This document shows, one piece after another, positions 26,327-36,157 of a DNA stretch of 64,000 nucleotides. How positions within the stretch are numbered: the first letter of the stretch is position 1; every line of letters begins with the position of its first letter. Source of the stretch: Pedobacter psychrodurus (GTDB lineage: Bacteria > Bacteroidota > Bacteroidia > Sphingobacteriales > Sphingobacteriaceae); assembly GCF_004331735.1 (NCBI RefSeq), contig NZ_SJSO01000010.1:33041-97040 (forward strand). Reading direction: 5' to 3'. Under the pieces are notes generated by a model, which saw only the letters and a list, made by a program, of their open reading frames with translations, had not been told where the DNA came from and did not search any database. Made by a program: the position numbers and the translations under genes.

Positions 26327-29300
26327 TTAAAATTTCAAGTTCATACCTAATGAATAAATTTTCATGTAAGGATATGATGCATTGTATCCCGATTCTGGCA
26401 ATTCTGGGTCGATAGGTAAATCGCCAAGTTTATCAAATGTTAACAGGTTTAAGCCACCCACATAAAAACGAAGTTGTGAGATTTTTAACTTTCTGGTAAA
26501 TGACGAGGGTAGCGAATAACCAAGTTCTACGTTTTTCAGCCTGATGTAATCGCCAGAACGGATCCAAAAATCAGAATTGGCAGTGTTGTTGCCCCTATCG
26601 GTTAATAACAGTCGCGGGTAAGTAGCACCCGGATTATTTGGAGTCCACCTATCTACACTAAACTGACTCAGGTAACCATTGTTGGCATTGCCAGAGTTAA
26701 CTAAATTTTGAATAGTAATTGACCTGCCACTCGTACCTTGAAATAAGAAATTGATATCGAAATTTTTAGCAGAAGCCGATGCACCAAAACCGAAGAAAGC
26801 TTTAGGTACAAAGTTAAAATCAGTTCTTATTCTATCCAGATCGTTGATGATTCCATCTCCATTTTGGTCAACATATTTAATATCGCCCGGTTTTACCTCT
26901 CTTGACAAGATTTGTTTTGGGGAAGCATCAATCTGCGCCTGAGACTGAAAAATACCATCAGAGATCAACATGGTAGAAATATATCCAGCTGCAGTAGTTG
27001 CGGTTGCTGCAGGAGAAATTACACTCGAAATGGGATGTCCCAGTTGTTTTTGATAAGCTGGTAGACCAGCGGCCTCATTTATGGCCAGGATTTTACTAAC
27101 GTTATAGGTAAAGTTCCCGAAAACGTTTAAATCTACGGCTCCTATTTTTTTGTTGTAATTAATACTGGTTTCAAAGCCTTTGTATTCTGCTTCACCTTCG
27201 TTCACATAAATTAGGCCTTGCCCGAGTAAACTTGGCAATAAAGACGCGGTAGTTAAATCTTTCCTGTTTTCGTAAAAATAATCGGCACTGATGGCTAATG
27301 ATTGTTTAAACATTTTGGCATCAAAACCGACACTGGTTTTATATGCTTTTTCCCAGGTTAAATCAGGATTGGCCAATGCCAATTGACCTGTACCACCAAC
27401 GCCTGCAAAAGCGGTTCCGAAGTTATAACCGGTTGTACTTCTGCTAAAGAAATCGTTAAAGGCAAATCTTCTGGCAGAACCAATAGCATCATTACCCACT
27501 AAACCATAAGATCCTCTGATTTTTAGCAGATCGAGAAACCCAGCAGATTCTTTCATGAAATTCTCATCTGAGATAATCCATCCGGCCGAGGCAGCAGGGA
27601 AAAAGCCATATCTTTTACCTGGTGCAAAATTTTCAGATCCAGAATAGTTAGCCGTTACATCTACAAAATAACGTTGGATAAAATTGTATGATAAGCGGTT
27701 AGACCAACCTTCTCTGCGTACATCTAAATTCCCGAAAGAAGATAAATTTGCTCTTGAAACCCTGGTAGAAAATTTAATATCATGTTTACCGAATGTTCTA
27801 TTGTAATCTAAACCAGCCCAAAACTCACTTTTTTTCACATTACCTGAAAATACATTACCCTGATAATTCACTTTACTGGCTGTGCCAAATGGCGAGTAAG
27901 AGCCATCAGCATTAAGAACGGCTGTTGCATAGGTTTCGGCAAAACCTGAGCGGTATAAGCCAGCAATATCATAGGCATAAAATACTTCAGCAGATAAACC
28001 TTTTAAAATGCCATCCATTTTCTGACGGGCACTAATAGTAGCAATCATATTCCGCATTAAATCGGTACTTGCACCCCTTGACTGCATCATCGCCAATGGA
28101 TTACTTTGCTGATAAACTGATGTTCCGCCGTAAGATCCGTTAGGATTTAAGATAGGAAATGCATTAGCAGGTGTAGCATATACCGTGGTTAAAAAGGTAC
28201 CTGTACCCGCATTTGGGAAGGTAAGGTTAGTGATCCTACCACCAATATCTAATGCAACATCTAAATTTTTATTTACATGCAGATCTAAATTGGTACGTAG
28301 GTTATAACGGTTAAAATCGGTATTGGCATCATAAGTTTCGTTATTGCCACCTTTGTAAAAACCACCTTGTTGGTAAGCACTTAAAACCGTATAATACTTG
28401 ATAAAAGCATTACCACCTGTTACCGAAGCCACATAACGTTGTGTTGGCGCCACTCTTTTGGTAAAATCCCTTACAAAATTGTTATTTGGATATTTTATCG
28501 GGTCTGAACCATCCTGATAAGCCTGTAATGCCGCTGGGCTATAAATTGCGGCACCACCACTGTTGATGGATGCCTCGTTATAGAGTGTAGCGTATGAATA
28601 GGCATCTAAAGGAGCAGTAATCTGCAAAGGAGCCTGAAGTCCTGCCTGTGCATCGAAACTTACTTTGGTTGAAGTAGCACTGCCGCGGCGGGTTTTCACA
28701 TAAATTACGCCATTACCACCATACATACCGTACCAGGCCAATGTTGCAGCATCTTTTAATACACTTACACTCTCAATTTCATTTAAATCCATTGAGGTGA
28801 AGTCTCTTTCAATACCATCAACGATAACCAAAGGCTCCTGATTACTGTTGTAAGATGAGCGTCCCCTTACCAGGAAACTGGAAGCATCGTAGCCTGGTTG
28901 CTGCGAACCACTGGGATAAACGGCTAATCCCGCTAATCTGCCAGTAAAAACATTGGTTAATGATGATGAAGGGATTTGAGGAAGGTCCTCAGCACGAATG
29001 GTACTAATGGTGGCGGTAACCTCTCTTCGCTTTCTTGCCCCAAAAGGGATATATACATTGTCATCATCACCAGCATCAACTAAAGATCTGGTTAACACTA
29101 CATCCCCTTTGCTCACTTCGCCTGCCGGTTTTAAAACGGTACCAAATCCAACGAATTTAAATACCAGCACATCACTGCTACTCACATCGATTGAAAAGCT
29201 ACCATCTGTTCCGGTAGAAACAGCTTTATTGGTTTTGTCTTCCTGAATGGAAATGGCTACTCCCGGCAGTGGTTTTTTATCCTGATCTACAACCTTTCCG

Positions 29301-29401
29301 GTTACCGTTAGTTTCTCGTCAGGTTTTTGCCCATAAACGTGTAGCATTCCTGCCATCATGAATAAGAGACAAATGATATATTTTGATTTTATAAATTTCA
29401 T
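26327..29401 (-). CDS. SusC-like TonB-dependent outer-membrane transporter 1
   Basis: A 1024-residue transporter with a signal peptide (MMAGMLHVYGQ). It carries an N-terminal carboxypeptidase-regulatory-like beta domain (KLTVTGKVVDQDKKPLPGVAISIQ), a plug domain (VTATISTIRAEDLPQ; LVRGRSSYNSNQEPLVIVDGIERDFTSMDLNEIESVSVLKDAATLAWYGMYGGNGVIYVKT) and a C-terminal barrel ending YPYMKIYSLGMNLKF with the terminal Phe needed for barrel insertion. It imports oligosaccharides with SusD 1. The SusC-specific motif is slightly altered: AWYGMYGGNGV where most members read AIYGARGANGV. It starts 37 bases after susD 2. Confidence 0.95.
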   Translation of the reverse strand: MKFIKSKYIICLLFMMAGMLHVYGQKPDEKLTVTGKVVDQDKKPLPGVAISIQEDKTNKAVSTGTDGSFSIDVSSSDVLVFKFVGFGTVLKPAGEVSKGDVVLTRSLVDAGDDDNVYIPFGARKRREVTATISTIRAEDLPQIPSSSLTNVFTGRLAGLAVYPSGSQQPGYDASSFLVRGRSSYNSNQEPLVIVDGIERDFTSMDLNEIESVSVLKDAATLAWYGMYGGNGVIYVKTRRGSATSTKVSFDAQAGLQAPLQITAPLDAYSYATLYNEASINSGGAAIYSPAALQAYQDGSDPIKYPNNNFVRDFTKRVAPTQRYVASVTGGNAFIKYYTVLSAYQQGGFYKGGNNETYDANTDFNRYNLRTNLDLHVNKNLDVALDIGGRITNLTFPNAGTGTFLTTVYATPANAFPILNPNGSYGGTSVYQQSNPLAMMQSRGASTDLMRNMIATISARQKMDGILKGLSAEVFYAYDIAGLYRSGFAETYATAVLNADGSYSPFGTASKVNYQGNVFSGNVKKSEFWAGLDYNRTFGKHDIKFSTRVSRANLSSFGNLDVRREGWSNRLSYNFIQRYFVDVTANYSGSENFAPGKRYGFFPAASAGWIISDENFMKESAGFLDLLKIRGSYGLVGNDAIGSARRFAFNDFFSRSTTGYNFGTAFAGVGGTGQLALANPDLTWEKAYKTSVGFDAKMFKQSLAISADYFYENRKDLTTASLLPSLLGQGLIYVNEGEAEYKGFETSINYNKKIGAVDLNVFGNFTYNVSKILAINEAAGLPAYQKQLGHPISSVISPAATATTAAGYISTMLISDGIFQSQAQIDASPKQILSREVKPGDIKYVDQNGDGIINDLDRIRTDFNFVPKAFFGFGASASAKNFDINFLFQGTSGRSITIQNLVNSGNANNGYLSQFSVDRWTPNNPGATYPRLLLTDRGNNTANSDFWIRSGDYIRLKNVELGYSLPSSFTRKLKISQLRFYVGGLNLLTFDKLGDLPIDPELPESGYNASYPYMKIYSLGMNLKF

Positions 29402-29438
29402 ATTGAAAAATCTTTTTAGCGTTATATTGATTAACTGA

Positions 29439-31172
29439 CTATTCCCAACCTGGATTTTGAGTTAACACTCCTTTACTTTTATAAATCTCTGCTCTGGGAA
29501 CTGGATAAAGATTTTGAGCTTCTGTCCAGCTTTTTTGGAAAGTAGGCCCTAATACAATCGGCGTATAAGTAAAAGTTCCGTTGGCATTTTTTACCACATC
29601 CATACCTTTCATCGGAATGGCAATGGTTTGTGCGCCAATTTTCCACCGCATAATATCATACCAGCGATGATCTTCGAAAGCCAATTCAATGGCACGTTCA
29701 TGGCGGATAGCTATACGCATTTCATCCTGAGTCATATTCGCTTTTAGACCATATAAACTGCCTGCGCCAGGAGCTATTCCAGCACGTGCACGGATATCTG
29801 TTAATTGCTTATAAACAGATAAATCAGGCCCTACCGCTTCATTCTGTGCCTCAGCATAATTTAGCATCATTTCAGCATAGCGGAAATAGATGTAGTTTAG
29901 TAACGTAGTACTTCCGCCAACAGTTCTATAAACCTCCGGCCAGTATTTTTTGCAATAGTAACGTGTTGCGGTATAAGTAATGGTAGTACTGTAATCCCTA
30001 CCGAATATGGTGTTGTTATTAGCATCTTTAGTGGTCCACATTTCGATTTTTCTACCCTGCCAAGCCAAGTCGTTATAGATAATGTTATTATAAAAACGCG
30101 GCTCACGGTTTAGATAAGGCTTTTGCGGATCGTAACCAGATGTTGGATCGGTAATGGCTTTACCGTTTGCCATCTCATACATATCTACGTGGTTTTGCGT
30201 AGGGTTCATTTGTCCTTGTGCGCCACCAGAAGCAGGCGACATTGAAAAATCCTGCATCATCTCACCTGATAAAGGTGTAGGCCCTTTTATTCTGATCATG
30301 ATGTATTCTGTTGAATTGGGAAGATTTAACAGATCGCCGTAAGTGGCTTGTAATGCATAAGTTTGCCTTGCCAAACCCGTTGCACCTTTCATTACTTCAG
30401 CAGCGGCATCGGCAGCAGCCTGCCATTTGGTTTTGTCGTTACTTGAATTGTTTAGCGGACTGGCAGCATATAATAATACCCTTGCCTTTAACGCCAATGC
30501 TGCGCCAATGGTTGGGCGGCCATAATTAGAAGCTCCATATTCAGTATCGGTACCTAACTTCGTAATGGCAACTTCTAAATCTTTAAGTATAAAAGCCGTT
30601 ACCTGAGCGAAGGTACTGCGAGGCAAATTGATATCATCGTAAACGCCATAAACCTTATCTACAATGGGTACGCCACCAAATCTTTTAGTTAGCTCGAAAT
30701 AAGATAATGCACGCAAGAAACGCATCTCACCTTCTACACGTTTGGCATCAAAAATCGGAACCGAGGCATTTGGCGAAAGCGGTACTTCACCTATCCTAGC
30801 CAGCATTTTATTTTGTACCGCAATACCCGCGTACATCAATTTCCAAACGCCATAAATATCATTTAAAGACGGCCCATTTGAATGATCGTGATATAAGCCT
30901 CTGTTTAACGAGGTTACCGAACCCTCTGAGTTGCCAGAAACAGCCTCATCAGATGCCTGTGCCGTACAACCACGGTGATCGTTAAAACGTACATATTTGG
31001 TAATTACGTAATTGTAGGCGTTATCAGCAAATCTTGCAGCCAATGCCGGATCGGCAAAAATCTCGTCCTCACTAATGGCAACGCCTGGTGTACGTTCTAA
31101 ATAATCTTTTTTACAAGAAACGGCGAAGAGTGTAAATAAAAGAATTGCCGTAAATATTTTATAATTTTTCAT
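29439..31172 (-). CDS. SusD-like glycan-binding lipoprotein 2
   Basis: A SusD-family lipoprotein of 577 residues from the ATG at 31170-31172 (MKNYKIFTAILLFTLFAVSC, lipobox FAVSC). This start is chosen over an upstream in-frame Met at 31223, because it places the signal peptide at the N-terminus. Family blocks include EGEMRFLRALSYFELTKRFGGVPIV, LALKARVLLYAASPLN, YIYFRYAEMMLNYAEAQNEAVG and RHERAIELAFEDHRWYDIMRWK. It pairs with SusC 2 upstream. The two SusD proteins are clearly diverged from each other, so the pairs probably bind different fragments. Confidence 0.95.
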   Translation of the reverse strand: MKNYKIFTAILLFTLFAVSCKKDYLERTPGVAISEDEIFADPALAARFADNAYNYVITKYVRFNDHRGCTAQASDEAVSGNSEGSVTSLNRGLYHDHSNGPSLNDIYGVWKLMYAGIAVQNKMLARIGEVPLSPNASVPIFDAKRVEGEMRFLRALSYFELTKRFGGVPIVDKVYGVYDDINLPRSTFAQVTAFILKDLEVAITKLGTDTEYGASNYGRPTIGAALALKARVLLYAASPLNNSSNDKTKWQAAADAAAEVMKGATGLARQTYALQATYGDLLNLPNSTEYIMIRIKGPTPLSGEMMQDFSMSPASGGAQGQMNPTQNHVDMYEMANGKAITDPTSGYDPQKPYLNREPRFYNNIIYNDLAWQGRKIEMWTTKDANNNTIFGRDYSTTITYTATRYYCKKYWPEVYRTVGGSTTLLNYIYFRYAEMMLNYAEAQNEAVGPDLSVYKQLTDIRARAGIAPGAGSLYGLKANMTQDEMRIAIRHERAIELAFEDHRWYDIMRWKIGAQTIAIPMKGMDVVKNANGTFTYTPIVLGPTFQKSWTEAQNLYPVPRAEIYKSKGVLTQNPGWE

Positions 31173-31200
31173 TTCTATATATTTGTTTTTGAGCGGTGAT

Positions 31201-31257
31201 GAAGCTATCATGAGCATATTCATTACTGTTTGTGAACGATATGATCATGATGGTTTC
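31201..31257 (-). repeat. Inverted repeat between susC 2 and susD 2
   Basis: Arms 31201-31219 and 31239-31257 pair over 19 positions with three mismatches; loop 19 bases. It shares the block cggtgatgaagctatcatga (ending 31213) with the repeat at the other susC/susD junction and sits 29 bases before the susD 2 start and 6 bases after the susC 2 stop. Confidence 0.75.
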
Positions 31258-31263
31258 ATTTCC

Positions 31264-34200
31264 TTAGAATTGAACGTTTAAACCAAAATTGTAAACCTTT
31301 GATGTTGGATAAAGCGCTTGTAATGGGAAAGCCGTATTGATGGTGTTCACATTTTCCGGATCTACATAAAACCTGTATTTAGTCCAGGTGTACAAATTCT
31401 GCCCCTGTAAGAAAAGCCTCACATTGCTTAGTTTTAAAGCGGTAGCCCATTCCTTTGGTAAATTCCATGCGAATTCTATATTCCTGATTTTTAAATAGGC
31501 CGAATTTTGCAAGGTAAAATCGTTTAAGGCATAGTTTAGCGATGCCGTACCCCTGGCATGTAAAGCTGGCCATGTGGCTGTAGCTGCATTTTCAGGTGTC
31601 CAAGCGTCGAGCATGAAAGGATACATTTGTTGACCATTATTCTGCTCGTTCAAAATAACATTTGAACTTACGTGCGCAACGCCCTGGAATAAGGCAGAAA
31701 GCGAAAACCCTTTGTACAAGATGCGGGGACTAAAACTATATACATATTCTGGTGTATTGGTATATCCAATCTTATCCTGGTCTAAACTGGTGATGATACC
31801 ATCGCCATCTAAATCTTTAAATTTTAAATCTCCTGGAATCGGTGAATAACCCTGTAATTTTGGCGATGCTGCAATATCTGCTGCAGATTGAAAGAAACCA
31901 TCTGTTCTATAGCCAAAAAACTGTCCAACACTTGTTCCTTTTCTAGCAACTGAAAAAGGCAATCCATCTGGTTCATCATTTTCGATGATTCTATTTTTAG
32001 CATAACTGATCTGCGCATTAAGCCCAAGTGTTATGGCTCCGATCTGTTTTTGATAATCAAGCTCAACTTCGTATCCTTTATTGTAAACAATCCCCCTGTT
32101 AAAGTTTGGATAAGTATGTCCAAAAAGCGCTGATCCGCTTAATGATGGTGTTAAGATGTCTCTTCTGGTTTCATCAAATAAATCAACAGTTACTTTTAAA
32201 TTATCTTTTAACAAACGGGCCTCAAAACCGATGTTACGTTTTGTACCAGTCTCCCAGGTTACCAACTCATTTCCTAAATCATTTCCTGCTGCACCAAAAA
32301 ACTGGGGATCTCTGATCAGAATGGTCGGATAATTGGTAATAGAGTTGGGGTTTCCAAATGGTGCTACCTGGCCACCAGCTGTAGTTGAGGTGTAAGTAGA
32401 ATAACTTGTCAGAAACAAGAAACGGCTATCCGAAATACGGTCGTTACCAACTAAACCATAACTACCTCTAATTTTTAAATAAGTTAAAATATCATTCTTT
32501 TTCCAGAATGACTCGTTCGTTAATGTCCACCCTGCTGATACTGCTGGAAAGAAACCGTAACGTAAGCCTTGTGCAAAGTTCTCTGATCCGTTGTAAGAAG
32601 CATTAAATTCAGCAAAATAACGCTCATCATAGTTATAGGTAACACGGCTTGCAATACCTTGTGATGCTCTTGGAGGTGCAGTAAACGCGGTACTACCTGT
32701 TGATTTAATTAACTGCCTTGTTCCCAATAATAAAGCACCAATACTGTGTTTACCAAAATCACGGTTATAATCAAAACCCGATTGTATGTTCATGTTTGTA
32801 CTTCCTTCGGTAACACCACCGTCCTGTACTGCACCCAAAGGCTCATCGCGGTTACGGGTATCGGTTGATAAGGTTACCTCTTTCGTAATAGGATTGTACA
32901 CATAGGCTGCCCAGTTTGCATTTCTTCTTTCGATATTATTATAGTACGAATCGTAGCCAAATACCGTTTTAAAACCTAAACCTTTGGTAATGAAACCCAG
33001 TTTATAATTCAGATTAAATGTGCTCTCGATGGTATTGTTATCATCATTGCGGGTTCCAAAACGTGTTAAAACTGCGTATGGATTCCAGATGTTTGTACCC
33101 ACATTCGGATTAGCTGTGATTCTTCCATCGGGTAAAGTAACCGGATAAGCATAAGCAGGCACCTGTAAAATACGTGAGATCATACCCTCAATCGTATCAT
33201 AAGAAAAAGCAGATGAAGACCTCAAACCCGCAGGCTGATACCGATCGGCAAAACGGCCACCCAATTTAATACCTACAGTAAAATCTTTATTTAAGGTTAA
33301 ATCTACGTTTGAACGGAAATTATAACGGTTATAATTTGGAACGGTGTTGATTCCGTATGGTGAATCGAACTTTTTGAAAATACCATCCTGAAAAGCGTAA
33401 CCAGCTGAAACAAAGTATTTGGCGATTTTCGTTCCCCCATTAATATTAATATTATGTTGCGTTTGAGAATAATACTTTTTAGTTAAATAGTCGAACCATT
33501 GCACATCAGGATAACCGATCGGATCTGACCCATCTTTGAATTTTTGTAGTGCTGAATCCGAAAATGGTGGAGTTAGCGGTGTTGCTAAGCCAAAACTATC
33601 ATTTTTATAAGCCTGATTTAACAAAGAAGCATTCTCAAATGCCGGAAGCCCCACGGCTAAGCCCGTGTAAGTTTGCAATGCGTAATTACCGGTATAAGTA
33701 ACCTTTGGCGCGCCAATTTTACCCTGTTTTGTTGTAATTACAATAATGCCGTTGGCACCACGAATACCATAAATAGCGGTTGAAGCCGCATCCTTTAACA
33801 CCGTAATGGTTTCGATTTCACTGGCATCAACATCTGAAAAACTCGGACGTTCTACTCCATCAACAACTACAATAGCCGCATTATTGGCACCATATGTAGC
33901 AACACCCCTCACCTTTAATTGTGCACCGTCTGCACCAGGCTGACCACTCGTTTGTACCGCCAATAAGCCTGGCAAACGACCAATTAAACTATTGGTTGGA
34001 TTTGGCGTTGGAGATTTCATGATCTCTTCAGAACTGATTTGGGCAATGGCTCCGGTTAAGGTAGATTTTTTCTGTGCACCATAACCAATCACCACCACTT
34101 CATCCAAACCTTGAGAATTATCTTCCAATACAATGGTTAAACTGCTTCTGCTATTTACAGCAACCTCTTTGTTTATATACCCAATGTAAGTAAAGGTTAA

Positions 34201-34467
34201 AGTTGCATTTTCAGCTGCTTTAATTGAAAATTTACCATCGTTATCAGTTACCGTTCCTACGGTAGTACCCCTAACCCTAATGCTTACGCCTGGTAAGGTA
34301 ACCCCTTTATTGTCTTTTACTGTACCAGTTACCCTTGTTTGTGCAAAGGCCGTAAATGAACAACTGATCAGAAAAAGGAAAGTGAAGGTATATAGCACTT
34401 TTAACCAGTGGATTTTCTCAAACCCAAAAGATGGTAAAGTGCTTTTCAAATTGTAAAGTCTATCCAT
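31264..34467 (-). CDS. SusC-like TonB-dependent outer-membrane transporter 2
   Basis: A 1067-residue transporter and the first gene of the polysaccharide operon. After a signal peptide (cleavage near FTAFAQ) come the carboxypeptidase-regulatory-like domain (RVTGTVKDNKGVTLPGVSIRVRGTTVG), the DEVVVIGYGAQKKSTLTGA TonB-box/plug start, GQPGADGAQLKVRGVATYG, and the canonical VLKDAASTAIYGIRGANGVI-type block (ANGIIVITTKQG). The barrel ends KVYNFGLNVQF with terminal Phe. The 5' region contains a perfect hairpin and faces the divergent LacI-type regulator across about 460 bases, so it is likely the main control point. Confidence 0.95.
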   Translation of the reverse strand: MDRLYNLKSTLPSFGFEKIHWLKVLYTFTFLFLISCSFTAFAQTRVTGTVKDNKGVTLPGVSIRVRGTTVGTVTDNDGKFSIKAAENATLTFTYIGYINKEVAVNSRSSLTIVLEDNSQGLDEVVVIGYGAQKKSTLTGAIAQISSEEIMKSPTPNPTNSLIGRLPGLLAVQTSGQPGADGAQLKVRGVATYGANNAAIVVVDGVERPSFSDVDASEIETITVLKDAASTAIYGIRGANGIIVITTKQGKIGAPKVTYTGNYALQTYTGLAVGLPAFENASLLNQAYKNDSFGLATPLTPPFSDSALQKFKDGSDPIGYPDVQWFDYLTKKYYSQTQHNININGGTKIAKYFVSAGYAFQDGIFKKFDSPYGINTVPNYNRYNFRSNVDLTLNKDFTVGIKLGGRFADRYQPAGLRSSSAFSYDTIEGMISRILQVPAYAYPVTLPDGRITANPNVGTNIWNPYAVLTRFGTRNDDNNTIESTFNLNYKLGFITKGLGFKTVFGYDSYYNNIERRNANWAAYVYNPITKEVTLSTDTRNRDEPLGAVQDGGVTEGSTNMNIQSGFDYNRDFGKHSIGALLLGTRQLIKSTGSTAFTAPPRASQGIASRVTYNYDERYFAEFNASYNGSENFAQGLRYGFFPAVSAGWTLTNESFWKKNDILTYLKIRGSYGLVGNDRISDSRFLFLTSYSTYTSTTAGGQVAPFGNPNSITNYPTILIRDPQFFGAAGNDLGNELVTWETGTKRNIGFEARLLKDNLKVTVDLFDETRRDILTPSLSGSALFGHTYPNFNRGIVYNKGYEVELDYQKQIGAITLGLNAQISYAKNRIIENDEPDGLPFSVARKGTSVGQFFGYRTDGFFQSAADIAASPKLQGYSPIPGDLKFKDLDGDGIITSLDQDKIGYTNTPEYVYSFSPRILYKGFSLSALFQGVAHVSSNVILNEQNNGQQMYPFMLDAWTPENAATATWPALHARGTASLNYALNDFTLQNSAYLKIRNIEFAWNLPKEWATALKLSNVRLFLQGQNLYTWTKYRFYVDPENVNTINTAFPLQALYPTSKVYNFGLNVQF

Positions 34468-34530
34468 AATTATAATAAATACTAAATCTATTTTGTTAAA
34501 ATTTAATGCGTAGTTAGCCCTTAATAACTA

Positions 34531-34550
34531 GATCTGTAACAGTACAGATC
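34531..34550 (-). promoter_or_regulatory. Palindrome upstream of susC 2
   Basis: gatctgta and tacagatc form a perfect 8-base inverted repeat around acag, 64 bases before the susC 2 start. It could be a leader hairpin or a binding site. No function is shown. Confidence 0.5.
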
Positions 34551-34816
34551 CAATTAATTTAATCTAATATCTCGCTCACCAGCTGTCAGATAAGCGATCA
34601 GGAAAATGTTTGAGCTTTGTTTTTAAGCGTCTTGAGAATTATATGACTTTGTCTTTGAAGCGTAATATTTTTGCGACAGAATGAGGTTAGTTTTTGCAAC
34701 TAAACTTGATACTTCAGTAGATGCCCTTTTAAAACTGAAGTTAGTAAGTAATGATTTCATCATGTTTATTTGGTTAGTTTGTGTTAGCGATAACGAATTT
34801 AGAAAAGCTTAAAAGA

Positions 34817-34830
34817 TTAAAACGTTTTAA
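34817..34830. promoter_or_regulatory. LacI-type operator candidate 1
   Basis: ttaaaacgttttaa is a perfect 14-base palindrome with the central CG typical of LacI-family operators, in the divergent region before the LacI-type gene. Its centre is 52 bases from that of the second palindrome. Confidence 0.6.
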
Positions 34831-34867
34831 AATAGTCTAAAACGCAATAAAATACACTGAAACTACA

Positions 34868-34883
34868 TTTCAAACGTTTGAAA
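34868..34883. promoter_or_regulatory. LacI-type operator candidate 2
   Basis: tttcaaacgtttgaaa is a perfect 16-base palindrome with central CG, 43 bases before the regulator start. The AAACGTTT core is shared with candidate 1. Autoregulation and control of the divergent susC operon are plausible. Confidence 0.65.
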
Positions 34884-34926
34884 TAATTGCATTTTTTTTC
34901 TTAACTATGCATTGAGATTGGAAAAG

Positions 34927-35946
34927 ATGATGAATAATACCCCTGTTACACTAAAATTCTTGGCTGAAAAGTTAAAGATGTCAGTATCAACAGTATCAAA
35001 GGCCCTTAATAACTACCCAACCATAAACGAATACACGAAACAACGTGTTCAGGAAATGGCCCGCGATTTGCATTTTACGCCCAATAAATCGGCTATTAAT
35101 TTAAAGGAAAAGAAATCGCACATTATTGGTATTATCTTACCCAATCTTTTAGATCACTTTTTTACCAGAAGTATTTATGGTGTGGAACAGTTTGCTACAC
35201 AAAATGGATACAATGTGATCATCAGTCAATCTCACGATGATCTGGAAAAAGAGATCCAATCTGCAAATATGTTGTTGCGTAGCCGGGTTGACGGTTTAAT
35301 TGTGGCTATTTCAAAACATACACAAGATTTTGCGCATTTAGACCAGTTCGAAAACATGGGCATTCCGGTGGTGTATTATACCCGAAACCCGAGTTTTAAC
35401 TTAAGCTGCCATAAAGTTTTGGGCAATACTTTTCAGGGCTGTTATCAGGCCACAAAGTTTTTAATAGACAGAAGACATAAAAAGATTGCCTATTTAGGCG
35501 GTCCAAAAATGATTAATTTTACACACGATCGATTTAATGGCTACATCAATGCTTTAAAAGATAATCAAATACCTTTTTCATCAGAATTGGTTGCTTATAC
35601 CGATTTTGATAAAGAAAATACAATCTCAGCCATTAAGAATTTATTTGCCAATCCAGAAAATATGCCTACTGCGCTTGTGGCATTTAAAGAACCTATTTTG
35701 TTCGATGCGATAAAATACCTAAGGTCGATAAATCACCCAAACTTTGATAAAATCGAATGTATAGGATTTGGAAATACTTCTTTCATCAGTTATCTCGATT
35801 CACCCCCTATTGCTTCTATTGAAGAAAACCCCGAATCGGTAGGTGAAAATGCAATTAAGCTATTGATACAATTGATCAACAAAGAAATCGATATCCAGCA
35901 TTACCAAAAAATAATGGTCGATTGTAAGTTAATTGTGCATGGGTAG
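34927..35946 (+). CDS. LacI-family transcriptional regulator of the polysaccharide locus
   Basis: A regulator of 339 residues from the ATG at 34927 (a TTG at 34912 is a less likely start). The N-terminal helix-turn-helix reads TLKFLAEKLKMSVSTVSKALNNYP with hinge LHFTPNKSAINLK, then the periplasmic-binding-protein-like effector domain follows (IIGIILPNLLDHFFTRSIYGVE; VDGLIVAISK; KIAYLGGPK; ALVAFKEPILFDAI; IECIGFGN; PPIASIEENPESVGENA). It is divergent from the 14-gene glycan operon and would sense a breakdown product, perhaps a uronate. Two central-CG palindromes upstream are candidate operators. Confidence 0.9.
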   Translation: MMNNTPVTLKFLAEKLKMSVSTVSKALNNYPTINEYTKQRVQEMARDLHFTPNKSAINLKEKKSHIIGIILPNLLDHFFTRSIYGVEQFATQNGYNVIISQSHDDLEKEIQSANMLLRSRVDGLIVAISKHTQDFAHLDQFENMGIPVVYYTRNPSFNLSCHKVLGNTFQGCYQATKFLIDRRHKKIAYLGGPKMINFTHDRFNGYINALKDNQIPFSSELVAYTDFDKENTISAIKNLFANPENMPTALVAFKEPILFDAIKYLRSINHPNFDKIECIGFGNTSFISYLDSPPIASIEENPESVGENAIKLLIQLINKEIDIQHYQKIMVDCKLIVHG

Positions 35947-36157
35947 AAGCGTTTGGCGTATGGCGTTTAGCGTAAATATTGCTTAAAAAGCTAAATGTGA
36001 TCATTTTCTGCGCAATCTGCAGGAATAACCTCTGTGCCAACCCTTAATTTTCTTAACTCCCTAATGATAACAAAACTTAAATAATTATTCACCATTGAGA
36101 AGTTAAGGTCATTAAGAAATATTTTTGTACAAAACCTTAATGTTCTTAATGGTTTTA

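Noticed and set aside
26256..31257. Invertible promoter or shufflon at the susC-susD repeats
   Set aside because: Arms are imperfect, the enclosed segments are only about 20 bases and no invertase is nearby; an RNA hairpin is simpler.
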